38,684 nt of DNA from Truepera sp. (GCA_032027045.1 JAVSMU010000001.1:2668971-2707654), one strand, 5' to 3'; positions 1 to 7,630 are shown, numbered from the stretch's first letter. The notes: generated from the letters alone by a model not told the origin. Translations and numbers: made by a program.

Positions 1-43
1 GCGGAACTCGAGTCCGCGGCCCGCCGCCTCGCGCGTCCTGTAG

Positions 44-1108
44 CTAGCGCCCGATGAAGATCTTGATCATGTCCCAGGCGTCGTTGAGCAACGCTTCGCG
101 CTCAGCCGACTGCAGGGCGAAGAAGAGGTGTTCCTTCGCTTCCGGGCTCGGGTAGATGGCGGGGTCATCGGCCAGGTCGGGGTCGATCAGGCCGTCTTCG
201 AGCGCGACGCGGTTGGGCGTGCCGAAGGCGGTGTAGTTGGAGATGTCGGCGGCCACCTGGGGGTCGAGGATGTAGTCGATGAACACCTCGGCCAGTGCCT
301 TGTTGGGCGCGCCCTTCGGGATGGCCAGGTTGTCGACCCAGAAGTTCGTGCCCTCCTTCGGGATGACGTAGGCGTAGGTGTCGCACTCGCACTCGTCCAT
401 GATCTGGAAGATGTCGCCCGAGTACTCGACGACCACGTCCGCCTCGCCCCGCGCGAGGATCTCCTGACCGTCGTCGCGGGCGATGTACACGACGTTGCCG
501 CCGTGGTCGATCAGGTACTGCGCCGCGGCGTCGATGTCGGCCGCGCTCTCGCTGTTCGGGTCCTTACCGATCATCAGGAGGCCCATGCCGATCATGGCCG
601 AGGTGTCCTCGAGCCAGGCCACTGGCCCGTCGTAGGCGAACATGTCGGCCCACGAGGTGATCTCGGGGATCTTCTCGGTGTTGTAGCCGATGCCCACCGT
701 GCCCCACTGGTACGGAACGGTGTAGTCGTTGGCGGGGTCGAACGGCAAGCCCATGAACTGCGGGTCGAGGTTGACCATGTTGGGCAGCATGGAGTGGTCG
801 ATCTTCTCGAGGAGGCCCTCGTCGATCATGAGCCTCACGATCGAGTCGCTCGGCACGACGATGTCGAAGCCCGGGTTACCTTGGCGCAGGCGCACGAGCA
901 TGTCGTCGTCGCTGCCATAGGTGTCGTACACGACGCGAACGTCGCACGCGGCCTCGAAGTTCGAGATGGTGTCTTCAGCTACGTATGTCGCCCAGTTGTA
1001 GACGTTGAGGGTCTGGCCCGCATAGCCGGCGGGGCAGGTCCAGGCGGTCTGGGCGTAGGCGGCCGAGAGGGCGACCGCCGCCAGGCAGGTGACGAAGAGT
1101 TTGCGCAT
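44..1108 (-). CDS. potD: Periplasmic spermidine/putrescine-binding protein (PotD-like)
   Basis: Solute-binding component of a polyamine ABC transporter. The 354-residue product starts with a classic signal peptide (basic MRKLF, hydrophobic core, AYAQ cleavage region near residue 20). The mature part begins with LNVYNWATYV, typical of PotD/PotF proteins, and continues with the family's YGSDDDML and DIVVPSDS segments and a C-terminal DPQVAADISNYTAFGTPN block. Length matches the family. The ATG start at 1108 has a strong Shine-Dalgarno (GGAGG, 4 nt upstream). No permease or ATPase gene is seen; they could lie to the left, downstream of this gene, outside the window. Family assignment is firm; the exact polyamine is not determined by sequence alone. 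Confidence 0.9.
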   Translation of the reverse strand: MRKLFVTCLAAVALSAAYAQTAWTCPAGYAGQTLNVYNWATYVAEDTISNFEAACDVRVVYDTYGSDDDMLVRLRQGNPGFDIVVPSDSIVRLMIDEGLLEKIDHSMLPNMVNLDPQFMGLPFDPANDYTVPYQWGTVGIGYNTEKIPEITSWADMFAYDGPVAWLEDTSAMIGMGLLMIGKDPNSESAADIDAAAQYLIDHGGNVVYIARDDGQEILARGEADVVVEYSGDIFQIMDECECDTYAYVIPKEGTNFWVDNLAIPKGAPNKALAEVFIDYILDPQVAADISNYTAFGTPNRVALEDGLIDPDLADDPAIYPSPEAKEHLFFALQSAEREALLNDAWDMIKIFIGR

Positions 1109-1260
1109 CTATCCTCCGAGTCGTCGAGTACACGCGCCGCGGCAGGCTGAAGCCCCGTTGGCCCCTCCAAGCTCGCGGATCAAGCCGAAGGTTAGCACCC
1201 GGAAGAAGGGTCCGCGCGCCCTTTGCTTGGTGTTCGGGGTGTTCGGGCTCTACCCGTGCC

Positions 1261-2136
1261 TCAGCGGCCGGTCCCGCTCACCACGCGGTCCATCTGCGGA
1301 TCGGAAAGCACCCGCCGCAGCACGTTTATGAGGTGCGCGTCCCAGCCGACGAAGTAGCGCGTCCTGGAGCGGCGCGCCGACAGGGCGCGGTGAACGGCCT
1401 GGGCCACCTTCTCGGGGTGGGTGCCGTGCTCCGCCGCGAACTTCGCGCCGGCCACAAGGTCCTGGACGAGCGGCCCGTAGTACTCCTTGGACTTAGGCGG
1501 CATGCGGTCCATCCTGTCGAGGCCCTCCACCAGCGACTTCTGCCAGATGGGCGTGGCTATGCGTCCCGGCTCCACCACGGAGACGCGCACTTTGTAAGGC
1601 AGCAGCTCCCGCCTGAAGGCGTCGGCCACCGCCTCGAGCCCGAACTTGGAAGCGGCGTAGGCACCCAGCAACCGCGAAGCGATGAGGCCCGAGACCGACC
1701 CGACGAACACGAGCCGGCCCGGACGCTCGCGAAGAAGTGGCATGAACGCTTGCGCCAGGCCCACCTGTCCGATGACGTTGACCTCGAACTGAAGCCGCAG
1801 ATCGTCGAGAGGCAAGAACTCCATGGGGCCGGCCACCGCGATGCCGGCGTTGTTCACGAGGCCATGGAAGTGGCCCCCGTTCAGCTCTTGGTTGACGAGC
1901 CGCGCCGCCCCCGCGGTCTGCTCCTCGTTGGTGACGTCGAGCTCCAGGATCCTGAGGCGCTGCGCCGCCGCGCCCGCCTCGGACATCAGGCTCTCGGCGT
2001 CCGCCGCGGAGCGCAACCCCGCATAGACCTTGTAGCCCTTCTCGAGCAGGAGCAACGTGGTGGCGCGCCCGATGCCGGTGGACGCTCCCGTCACCACGAC
2101 TACGCGCTGGTGGCTTGCCTCTTCGACGCGCGGCAC
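1261..2136 (-). CDS. Short-chain dehydrogenase/reductase
   Basis: Classical SDR oxidoreductase of 291 residues, probably NAD(P)-dependent. Visible are the Rossmann motif VVVTGASTGIGRA (about residues 14-26), LVNNAGIAVAGP, and the catalytic Ser plus YxxxK (GSVSG, then YAASKFG). The region after YxxxK contains VEPGRIATPIW, as in SDRs annotated as acting on lipid or steroid-like substrates, but the substrate cannot be told. The start is GTG at 2136; a TAGGAT -10-like element ends 6 nt before it and no clear Shine-Dalgarno is present, suggesting a leaderless transcript. It is separated from potD by about 150 bp and from the thioesterase by a 325-bp structured gap, so it is probably its own transcription unit. 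Confidence 0.85.
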   Translation of the reverse strand: MPRVEEASHQRVVVVTGASTGIGRATTLLLLEKGYKVYAGLRSAADAESLMSEAGAAAQRLRILELDVTNEEQTAGAARLVNQELNGGHFHGLVNNAGIAVAGPMEFLPLDDLRLQFEVNVIGQVGLAQAFMPLLRERPGRLVFVGSVSGLIASRLLGAYAASKFGLEAVADAFRRELLPYKVRVSVVEPGRIATPIWQKSLVEGLDRMDRMPPKSKEYYGPLVQDLVAGAKFAAEHGTHPEKVAQAVHRALSARRSRTRYFVGWDAHLINVLRRVLSDPQMDRVVSGTGR

Positions 2137-2142
2137 GACGAC

Positions 2143-2148
2143 ATCCTA
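2143..2148 (-). promoter_or_regulatory. -10 element of a putative leaderless promoter for the SDR gene
   Basis: On the minus strand TAGGAT is followed by 6 nt and the GTG start at 2136. This spacing would put transcription initiation at or next to the start codon. No convincing -35 hexamer is seen 16-18 nt upstream. Confidence 0.4.
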
Positions 2149-2192
2149 CCAGCGAGCCGAGCGTGGCCCCCGGAGAATTCACGGCACGAAAC

Positions 2193-2223
2193 GGCGCCGA
2201 CGCATTCGCGCGGCGTCGGCGCC
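2193..2223. repeat. Perfect 11-bp hairpin
   Basis: GGCGCCGACGC (2193-2203) and GCGTCGGCGCC (2213-2223) form a perfect 11-bp stem with a 9-nt loop in the gap between the thioesterase 3' end and the SDR 5' end. It may terminate the hisA-mutM-thioesterase transcript, which runs leftwards through here, but no T-run follows, so a Rho-independent terminator is not proven. Confidence 0.5.
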
Positions 2224-2241
2224 GGTACTGCCTTGGTTACC

Positions 2242-2321
2242 AGCTTCCGGGCCTCCGGAACCGGGGGGCCTCCCGGTGTCATCCGAAGAGCATTCTTGGC
2301 CTGCTTGGAGGCCCGGAAGCT
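2242..2321. repeat. 15-bp perfect inverted repeat with 50-bp spacer
   Basis: AGCTTCCGGGCCTCC (2242-2256) is exactly complementary to GGAGGCCCGGAAGCT (2307-2321). Together with the hairpin at 2193-2223 it occupies most of the 325-bp gap at 2137-2461, which otherwise has no convincing gene. It could be a structured transcript end, the 5' region of the SDR, or a small repeat element; the sequence does not decide between them. Confidence 0.5.
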
Positions 2322-2461
2322 CTACCGCGGTCCGGGGCAGGTGCCTCGCTCATCTGCACTACCCGGCGAGGCCCTTCTGCTGCCTACGCCCCTTCCGCTT
2401 ACGGCCAGGTTACGCCGACCACGACCCGCACCGCCAGGGACGTCCGTCCCGCGCCGGCGCG

Positions 2462-2866
2462 CTACTGCGCGCGACTGTACTCCTCGAAGGCCCGCCGCGC
2501 CTCCGCGGGGAAGGGTGCGGGGCGGTTGGAGTCGTAGTCGAACCACACGGCGACCGCCTCTATCTCGGCGGCCGGTTCGTCGTCGGCGTGAACGACCTGC
2601 CGCATGGTCACGCTGCTGGTGCCGATGCGCTCCACCCACGTCTCCACCCGCACGCGCTGGCCGAGGCGGACCTGGAGGCGGTAATCGATCGCCAGGCGCG
2701 CGAGGATGAACCCACCCGGTGGCAGGTCGAGAGAGCGCACGAACTCGACGCGCCCCAGCTCGGCGTAAGTGGCGTAAACGGCGTTGTTTATGTGCCCCAG
2801 CGCGTCCGTGTCGACGAAGCGCACCTGGATGTCGAGGCTGGCGCTCTTGTTCATGGGCGACTCCAT
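2462..2866 (-). CDS. Acyl-CoA thioesterase, hotdog fold (4HBT/YbgC-FadM type)
   Basis: A 134-residue single hotdog-domain thioesterase. The signature VRFVDTDALGHINNAVYATY near the N-terminus carries the conserved Asp of the 4HBT family (D-x-x-x-H-x-N-N), followed by the helix ELGRVEFVRSL and the beta-strand section RVRVETWVERIGTSSVTM. The start at 2866 (MESPMNKS) is preferred because GGGGAGGGG lies 5 nt upstream; the ATG at 2854 (MNKS) is an alternative with a weaker GGAG. The start is one base past the mutM stop (TGAGATG), so translation is probably coupled to mutM. The natural acyl substrate is unknown. Confidence 0.85.
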   Translation of the reverse strand: MESPMNKSASLDIQVRFVDTDALGHINNAVYATYAELGRVEFVRSLDLPPGGFILARLAIDYRLQVRLGQRVRVETWVERIGTSSVTMRQVVHADDEPAAEIEAVAVWFDYDSNRPAPFPAEARRAFEEYSRAQ

Positions 2867-2867
2867 C

Positions 2868-3887
2868 TCAACCCCTCCCCCCGTCCGCCGACGTGTGGTT
2901 CCGGCTCCGGCTGCGCGAGCTTCCCTCGCGCGGGCTTCGGTTGCGCGCCTTACCGGTGCCCGAACTTCCGCCGCCCGAGCTTCCGCCGCCCGAGCTTCCG
3001 CCGCCCGAGCTTCCGCCGCCCGAGCTTCCGCCGCCCGAGCTTCTGTTGCGCCGGCTGCCCCCGCGCGGCAACGCCTGGCACGCCGGGCAGTAGGTGGTCC
3101 CACGTTGTGCCACCACCAGGCGTTCGAGCGTGGCGCCGCAGGCGGGACAGGCCTCGCCGCCCCGGCCATAGACGTCGAGTTCCTTGGCGTACTCGCCGGG
3201 CCGGCCCCGCACGGTGCGGTAGTCGGACAGCGTGGTGCCCTGAGCGGCAAGGGCGGCGCTCAGGACCTCGCGCACGGCGTGGTGCAGCCTCGCCACCTGC
3301 TCCGGCTTTAGCGCGGCGGCAGGGGTGAGGGGGTGCACGCGGGCGCGCCACAGCGCCTCGTCGGCGTAGATGTTGCCCACGCCGGCGACGGGCCGCTGGC
3401 TCAACAGGTACGCCTTCACTGCCATGCGCGACCGGGCCAACGCCGCGCCGAAGCCCGCCGCCGTGAACTCCGGCTCGAGCGGCTCGGGCCCGAGCGCCGC
3501 CAGCGTCGGCAGCGTTTCGTACTGCCCCTGCTCGACGACCAGGAAGCGGCCGAAGCGGCGGGGGTCGAGGAAGTAGAGGACGTTCGGCGCGTCGCCGCTC
3601 AGTCGCACGCGAACGCGCACGTAGCCGGCCTGACGCTCGCTGGGCTCGCTCATGGCGATGACGCCCGTCATGCCGAGGTGCGCCACCAGTTCGAGGCCGC
3701 CCGAAAGCGGCATGAGGAGGAACTTCCCGCGGCGCCCGACGGACTCGACGCGCCTGCCCAGGGCCCGCGGCAGGCCGACGTACTTGGGCCCGAGGGGGGC
3801 CAGCAGCTCCACCTCCAGCAGTTCGCGGCCCGTGAGCCAGGGCGCCAGCTCGCGGCGCACCGTTTCTACCTCAGGCAGTTCGGGGAT
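2868..3887 (-). CDS. mutM: Formamidopyrimidine-DNA glycosylase with low-complexity C-terminal tail and apparent ATC start
   Basis: Fpg/MutM removes oxidised purines from DNA and nicks the abasic site, using the N-terminal proline as nucleophile. The protein shows PELPEVETVRREL at its N-terminus, GRRGKFLL (catalytic Lys loop), GVGNIYADEALWRARVHP (helix-two-turn-helix) and a zinc finger CPAC-x16-CPAC. The core is about 271 residues, the usual length. Because Pro must follow the initiator, the start should be the codon before it, and that codon is ATC (3885-3887), inside the end of hisA, with AAGGA 6 nt upstream. No ATG/GTG/TTG sits at this point; an upstream start would bury the catalytic Pro. 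After the zinc finger there is a 68-residue tail with five (SSGGG) units and an RS-rich basic end, not part of normal Fpg. The gene is coupled to hisA upstream and the thioesterase downstream. Confidence 0.85.
   Translation of the reverse strand: MPELPEVETVRRELAPWLTGRELLEVELLAPLGPKYVGLPRALGRRVESVGRRGKFLLMPLSGGLELVAHLGMTGVIAMSEPSERQAGYVRVRVRLSGDAPNVLYFLDPRRFGRFLVVEQGQYETLPTLAALGPEPLEPEFTAAGFGAALARSRMAVKAYLLSQRPVAGVGNIYADEALWRARVHPLTPAAALKPEQVARLHHAVREVLSAALAAQGTTLSDYRTVRGRPGEYAKELDVYGRGGEACPACGATLERLVVAQRGTTYCPACQALPRGGSRRNRSSGGGSSGGGSSGGGSSGGGSSGGGSSGTGKARNRSPREGSSRSRSRNHTSADGGRG
2961..3050. repeat. 15-bp tandem repeat within mutM (five copies plus one partial)
   Basis: The unit CGAGCTTCCGCCGCC is repeated in register: the first copy has one mismatch (CGAACTT), four are exact, and the sixth diverges after CGAGCTTC. 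Since 15 is a multiple of 3, copy-number changes keep frame, encoding Gly-Gly-Gly-Ser-Ser on the minus strand. Such an array is prone to slippage and would vary between strains. Confidence 0.9.
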
Positions 3888-4572
3888 AGCTGATCCTTCC
3901 CTCGTATAGGGCCCGGCCGACGATAGCGCCCTCGAGGCCAAGGCGCTCGTAAGTCGCCAGGTCGGCGTCGGTGGCGACACCACCGCCGGCGACGAGGCTG
4001 CCCTGGAACGCGTCGCGCATGCGCGCCACGGGCTCCTCGTCGACGCCGAGCATGGTGCCGTCGCGAGATACGTCGGTATAGATGACCTGCGTCACGCCCA
4101 ACGCCGTAACCCGCCGGGCCAGGTCGAGGGCGTCGACCTCCGTCGTCTCGGCCCAGCCGCGCACGGCCACGCGGCCGGCGCGGGCGTCGATGGACACGCA
4201 CACGCGCTCCGGCCCGAACTCTGTCACGAGCGTACTGACGACCTCGGGCCGGGTGATGGCCACCGTGCCCAGCACCACCCTGTCGAGGATCCCCAGCCAC
4301 TTCCTCGCCGTCTCCAAGCTGCGCACGCCGCCGCCCAGTTCGACCTTGGCGTTCACGCTCGCGGCCAGGCGGGTAACGAGGTCGGTGTTGTCGCCGCGGC
4401 CGAGGCTGGCGTCGAGGTCGACCACGTGGATCCACTCGGCTCCCAGGCCGTCCCACTTGGCCGCCGCCTCCACGGGGTCCTCGAAATAGACGGTCTCGCG
4501 CTCGGGATCGCCCTCGAACAGGCGGACGGCGCGGCCCTGCTGGATGTCGACTGCCGGAATGACGAAGAACAT
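3871..4572 (-). CDS. hisA: Phosphoribosylformimino-5-aminoimidazole carboxamide ribotide isomerase (HisA)
   Basis: Catalyses the Amadori isomerisation of ProFAR to PRFAR in histidine biosynthesis. The 233-residue (beta/alpha)8 protein begins MFFVIPAVDIQQGRAVRLFEGD, with the catalytic Asp9, and has the second phosphate-binding repeat features (SIDARAGRVAVRGW, then VIYTDVSRDGTMLG, then GGGVATDADL). Length is normal. No other his gene is in the window, so the histidine genes are scattered, as is common outside the enterobacteria. Its last 17 bases overlap mutM. The start ATG at 4572 has no clear Shine-Dalgarno; a TATGCT -10-like element (4582-4587, minus strand) lies 9 nt upstream, suggesting a very short or absent leader. 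It is divergent from yceD. Confidence 0.93.
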   Translation of the reverse strand: MFFVIPAVDIQQGRAVRLFEGDPERETVYFEDPVEAAAKWDGLGAEWIHVVDLDASLGRGDNTDLVTRLAASVNAKVELGGGVRSLETARKWLGILDRVVLGTVAITRPEVVSTLVTEFGPERVCVSIDARAGRVAVRGWAETTEVDALDLARRVTALGVTQVIYTDVSRDGTMLGVDEEPVARMRDAFQGSLVAGGGVATDADLATYERLGLEGAIVGRALYEGRISYPRTA

Positions 4573-4624
4573 GTGCGGCCGAGCATAACCTTGACTCGGA
4601 GCGGCCCCTTCGTGGCCGCTTACC

Positions 4625-4652
4625 TTGACATCCCCCCACCCCGGCCTATACT
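4625..4652 (+). promoter_or_regulatory. Near-consensus sigma-70-type promoter, leaderless for yceD-rpmF
   Basis: TTGACA (4625-4630), a 16-nt spacer and TATACT (4647-4652) form the best promoter in the window. The ATG of yceD is 8 nt after the -10, so transcription should start at or within a couple of bases of the start codon, giving a leaderless mRNA. Confidence 0.75.
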
Positions 4653-4660
4653 TTCAAGGG

Positions 4661-5242
4661 ATGCAGTCTAGCGGTTCGGCAACCCTCAACTTGGCCCCCC
4701 TACTCCAGCAAGCGCCGGGCGCTCCGCTCGACGTGCGTGGCGAGGGGCTGCTGGAGCCCGCGGAGGCCCTGCTGGAGGCCGACGGCATGCGCCTCAGGGG
4801 CCCTCTGGAGTGGCGCCTGACCGCGATAAACGCCGGAGGCGACGACGACTTCGTGCTCGAGGGTTCGGTGAAGGGCACGGTCGTCATGGAGTGCCGGCGC
4901 TGCCTCGAGGACGTGGATACGGAGGTCAGGGCTTCGTTCGTCTACCCCATGGAGTACCGGCCGTCGGATCTGCCGCTGCTGCTCGACGAGGAGGGCGACG
5001 AGGGCGACGACGAACTGCTCGTCTTCGGCTCGACCACCGTGGACTTCAGCGCGTTCCTCACCGAGCTCCTGGCCATAGAAGTGCCCATCACGGTGCTCTG
5101 CCGGCCCGACTGCCTCGGTCTGAACGAGAACGGCGTGAACCTCAACGAACACCCGGAACTGGCGCGAGAGCGTGACGCCGAGGTGGTCGAGGAAGGTGTC
5201 TCACCGTTCGCCGCACTGAAGGACCTGGACTTGCGGGCCTGA
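4661..5242 (+). CDS. yceD: DUF177/YceD family protein
   Basis: A 193-residue YceD-family protein, nearly always encoded just before rpmF. In plants and bacteria the family has been linked to 23S rRNA/large-subunit biogenesis, but the molecular role is unsettled. The sequence shows a predicted beta-rich body and the conserved cysteine pairs CRRC (in MECRRCLEDVD) and CRPDC (in VLCRPDCLGLNENG), likely a metal or structural site, with an acidic stretch (DEEGDEGDDE) between them. The ATG at 4661 was chosen because it is directly downstream of a near-consensus promoter; a longer reading from 4625 would begin inside the -35 hexamer. It is followed by rpmF after about 105 bp. Confidence 0.88.
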   Translation: MQSSGSATLNLAPLLQQAPGAPLDVRGEGLLEPAEALLEADGMRLRGPLEWRLTAINAGGDDDFVLEGSVKGTVVMECRRCLEDVDTEVRASFVYPMEYRPSDLPLLLDEEGDEGDDELLVFGSTTVDFSAFLTELLAIEVPITVLCRPDCLGLNENGVNLNEHPELARERDAEVVEEGVSPFAALKDLDLRA

Positions 5243-5347
5243 GCCGCCCGCGGACGCGCCCAGCGCCGCGACCGTCACGGAACCGCCACCGCACCACCAC
5301 TCACCACTCGCGCGAACCGCGAGCCCACCAGAAGGAGTCAAGACGAG

Positions 5348-5533
5348 ATGGCTAAACACCCGGTACCCAAGAAGCGCACGTCGCGCTCGAGCCGCGATTC
5401 GCGGCGCTCCCACCACGCGTTGAGCGAGCCCACGCTGGTGGCCTGCCCCCAGTGCAAGGCCATGAAGCCCCCGCACGTGGTCTGCCCCGAGTGCGGCAGC
5501 TACGCCGGCCGTCAGGTCGTGGCGGAAGCTTGA
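5348..5533 (+). CDS. rpmF: 50S ribosomal protein L32
   Basis: A 61-residue L32 beginning [23 protein letters not shown], the typical basic N-terminus, with a zinc-ribbon CPQC...CPEC (about residues 34-50) of the metal-binding L32 form. AAGGAG is located 10 nt before the ATG. It sits between yceD and fabH, an arrangement found widely in bacteria that couples ribosome and membrane-lipid synthesis. plsX, usually next in line, is missing here. Confidence 0.95.
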   Translation: MAKHPVPKKRTSRSSRDSRRSHHALSEPTLVACPQCKAMKPPHVVCPECGSYAGRQVVAEA

Positions 5534-5678
5534 GGTTCCCGCAGCTCGGCCGGTACTCGAACTGGCTGCTGCGCCAAAGCCCGAAAGCCCCGAGGGGCCC
5601 CACCAGGACGGCCACGGCCGTCCTTTCGTCATCCGGTCGCCTTGCTGAGCCCGCGACCGCGCCACAAGCAGGTGCTGC

Positions 5679-6668
5679 GTGAGCCAAGCGAAGACCAGGG
5701 CGGGCGTAACCGCACTAGGCGCGTATGCGCCCGCCAAGATCGTCACCAACCAAGACCTTGAGGCGATGCTGGATACCTCCGACGAGTGGATCACCTCGCG
5801 GACGGGCATCAAGCGCCGCCACCTGGCGGCCGACGACGAGTTCACCTCCGACCTCGCGTTCCGGGCCGTGGAGGACCTGCTCGCCCGCCACGGCGACGAC
5901 GCCCTCGCCGGCGTCGACATGGTCATCCTGGCCACCAACACCCCGGACGCGCTCTTCCCGTCCACGGCGGCGCTCGTGCAGGACAAGTTCAAGCTGTCTG
6001 CCGGCGCCTTCGACCTGTTGGCTGCCTGCCCGGGTTGGCTTTACGCGGTCGGGATCGCCAGGGGCCTGGTCGAGTCGGGGCAGTGCAAGCGCGTGCTGGC
6101 CATCGGCGCCGAGGCGCTGACCAAGATCATCGATTGGAACGACCGCTCGACCGCCGTGCTGTTCGGCGACGGGGCGGGCGCCGTGATCATCGAGGCCGTG
6201 CCCGAGCAGTACGGGATCAAGAGCGTCATCATGGGCGCCGACGGCTCGGGCGCCGATCAGCTCCACAAGCGCGCCGTCGCTCCGTGCCTGCCGAGCGGCA
6301 CGCCCCTCTCCGAGACGCTGTACATGAACGGCCGTGAGGTCTACAAGTTCGCGGTGCGCGTGATGGATACGGCCACGATCGAGGCGCTGGAGAAGGCGGG
6401 TCTCACGGTCGACGACATCTCGCTCTTCGTGCCGCACCAGGCCAACCTGCGCATCATCGAGGCCGCGCGCGAGCGGTTGGGTCTGACGCGAGACCGCGTC
6501 GTGGTGACCGTGGACGAGTACGGCAACAACTCCACCGCCAGCATCCCGCTGGCGCTGCGCGACGCCGTCGCCGACGGCAGGGTGAACGTGGGCGACAACC
6601 TCCTCCTGGTGTCGTTCGGGGCGGGACTGACCTGGGCGTCGTCCGTCCTCACCTGGGGCCCCGCGTGA
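5679..6668 (+). CDS. fabH: 3-oxoacyl-ACP synthase III (FabH)
   Basis: Initiates fatty-acid synthesis by condensing an acyl-CoA primer with malonyl-ACP. The 329-residue thiolase-fold enzyme has the Cys-His-Asn triad as Cys117 (LLAACPGWLYA), His253 (VPHQANLRII) and Asn283 (YGNNSTASIPLAL), and DEWITSRTGIKRRH near the N-terminus. The active-site loop reads ACPGW where most FabH proteins have ACAGF, and GNNS replaces the more usual GNTS, which could affect primer choice. The start is GTG at 5679 with AGGTG 4-5 nt before it. It overlaps fabD by 4 nt (GTGA). Confidence 0.93.
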   Translation: MSQAKTRAGVTALGAYAPAKIVTNQDLEAMLDTSDEWITSRTGIKRRHLAADDEFTSDLAFRAVEDLLARHGDDALAGVDMVILATNTPDALFPSTAALVQDKFKLSAGAFDLLAACPGWLYAVGIARGLVESGQCKRVLAIGAEALTKIIDWNDRSTAVLFGDGAGAVIIEAVPEQYGIKSVIMGADGSGADQLHKRAVAPCLPSGTPLSETLYMNGREVYKFAVRVMDTATIEALEKAGLTVDDISLFVPHQANLRIIEAARERLGLTRDRVVVTVDEYGNNSTASIPLALRDAVADGRVNVGDNLLLVSFGAGLTWASSVLTWGPA

Positions 6669-7630
6669 CGCAGAAAGTAGCCGCGCTGTTCCCCGGCCAG
6701 GGCTCCCAGGAAGTGGGGATGGCCCGCGAGCTCTACCAAGCGTCGCCGGCGGCGAAACTCGTGCTGGACGAGGCCGAAGCGGCGCTGCCGGGACTCCTCC
6801 AGCTCATGTGGGAGGGGCCTGCCGAGGAACTACGCTTGACGGCCAACCAGCAACCGGCGCTGGTGGCCGCAGGGGTCGCCGCTTACTCCGCCTATCTCGA
6901 GGCAGAGGGTGCGGAGCCCCAGCTGGCCGCCGGACACTCGCTCGGCGAGTACACGGCGCTCGTCGCCGCGGGCAGCCTGAGCGTCGGCACGGCGGTGCAA
7001 CTCGTCCGAAAGCGCGGCGAGTACATGCAGGAGGCCGTCCCCGAGGGCGAGGGCGCCATGGCCGCCGTTCTCAAGCTGAGCGAGCAGGACATCCGCGAGG
7101 TGCTGGCGGCGCTGCCCGTCGGCCCTGAGGAACCGGGCAGCGTCCTCGTGGCCATCGCCAACCTCAACGCCCCCGGCCAGACGGTCGTTTCCGGCACGGC
7201 GCGCGGCGTGGCGCGAGCCACCGAGGCGCTCAAGGCCAGGGGTGGCCGCGTGATACCCCTCAAGGTGAGCGCGCCCTTCCACTCGCCCCTCATGCTGCCG
7301 GCCGCCAACAGGCTCGCCGTCGACCTCGCAGAGGTGAGCTTCGGCGAACCGTTGATCACCGTCGTCAGCAACGTGACCGCGGAGCCCATCGCTGAAGCCG
7401 CCGCGGCGGAGCGCCTGCTCGTCGAACAAGTGACCGCCCCCGTGCGCTGGGTCGAGTGCGTGGAGAAGTTGCACGCTCTGGGCGCCACGCGCTTCGTGGA
7501 GTTCGGTTCCGGCAAGGTCCTGACCGGCCTGCTGGAGCGCATCCTTCCCGGCGCGCTCGGCATGGCCGTCACCGACTCCGAGTCTCTGGCCGCTGCCGTG
7601 GCGCCCGTCGGCGAGGAGGCGGCCGGATGA
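6665..7630 (+). CDS. fabD: Malonyl-CoA:ACP transacylase (FabD)
   Basis: Transfers malonyl from CoA to ACP for chain elongation. The 321-residue protein shows FPGQGSQ at residues 9-15, the nucleophile elbow GHSLGEY (Ser92) and the catalytic His207 in APFHSPLM, plus the C-terminal FVEFGSGKVLTGL block. The GTG start overlaps the fabH stop (GTGA) and its own stop overlaps the fabG start (ATGA), so the three genes are translationally coupled. Length is normal for FabD. Confidence 0.95.
   Translation: MTQKVAALFPGQGSQEVGMARELYQASPAAKLVLDEAEAALPGLLQLMWEGPAEELRLTANQQPALVAAGVAAYSAYLEAEGAEPQLAAGHSLGEYTALVAAGSLSVGTAVQLVRKRGEYMQEAVPEGEGAMAAVLKLSEQDIREVLAALPVGPEEPGSVLVAIANLNAPGQTVVSGTARGVARATEALKARGGRVIPLKVSAPFHSPLMLPAANRLAVDLAEVSFGEPLITVVSNVTAEPIAEAAAAERLLVEQVTAPVRWVECVEKLHALGATRFVEFGSGKVLTGLLERILPGALGMAVTDSESLAAAVAPVGEEAAG

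Noticed and set aside
1-43. Possible gene start or end at the left edge
   Set aside because: Only 43 bases; no motif or start signal that could be supported.
128-1150. 340-codon plus-strand frame opposite potD
   Set aside because: Antisense shadow of a GC-rich gene; its translation is Val/His/Gly/Arg-rich without motifs, while the minus strand encodes a clear PotD.
2961-3050. CRISPR-like array
   Set aside because: Units are contiguous 15-mers with no spacers and lie inside mutM.
2875-3250. (EARAA)n repeat protein joined to the thioesterase frame
   Set aside because: It is the mutM 15-bp repeat read in another frame; the thioesterase has its own Shine-Dalgarno and start at 2866.
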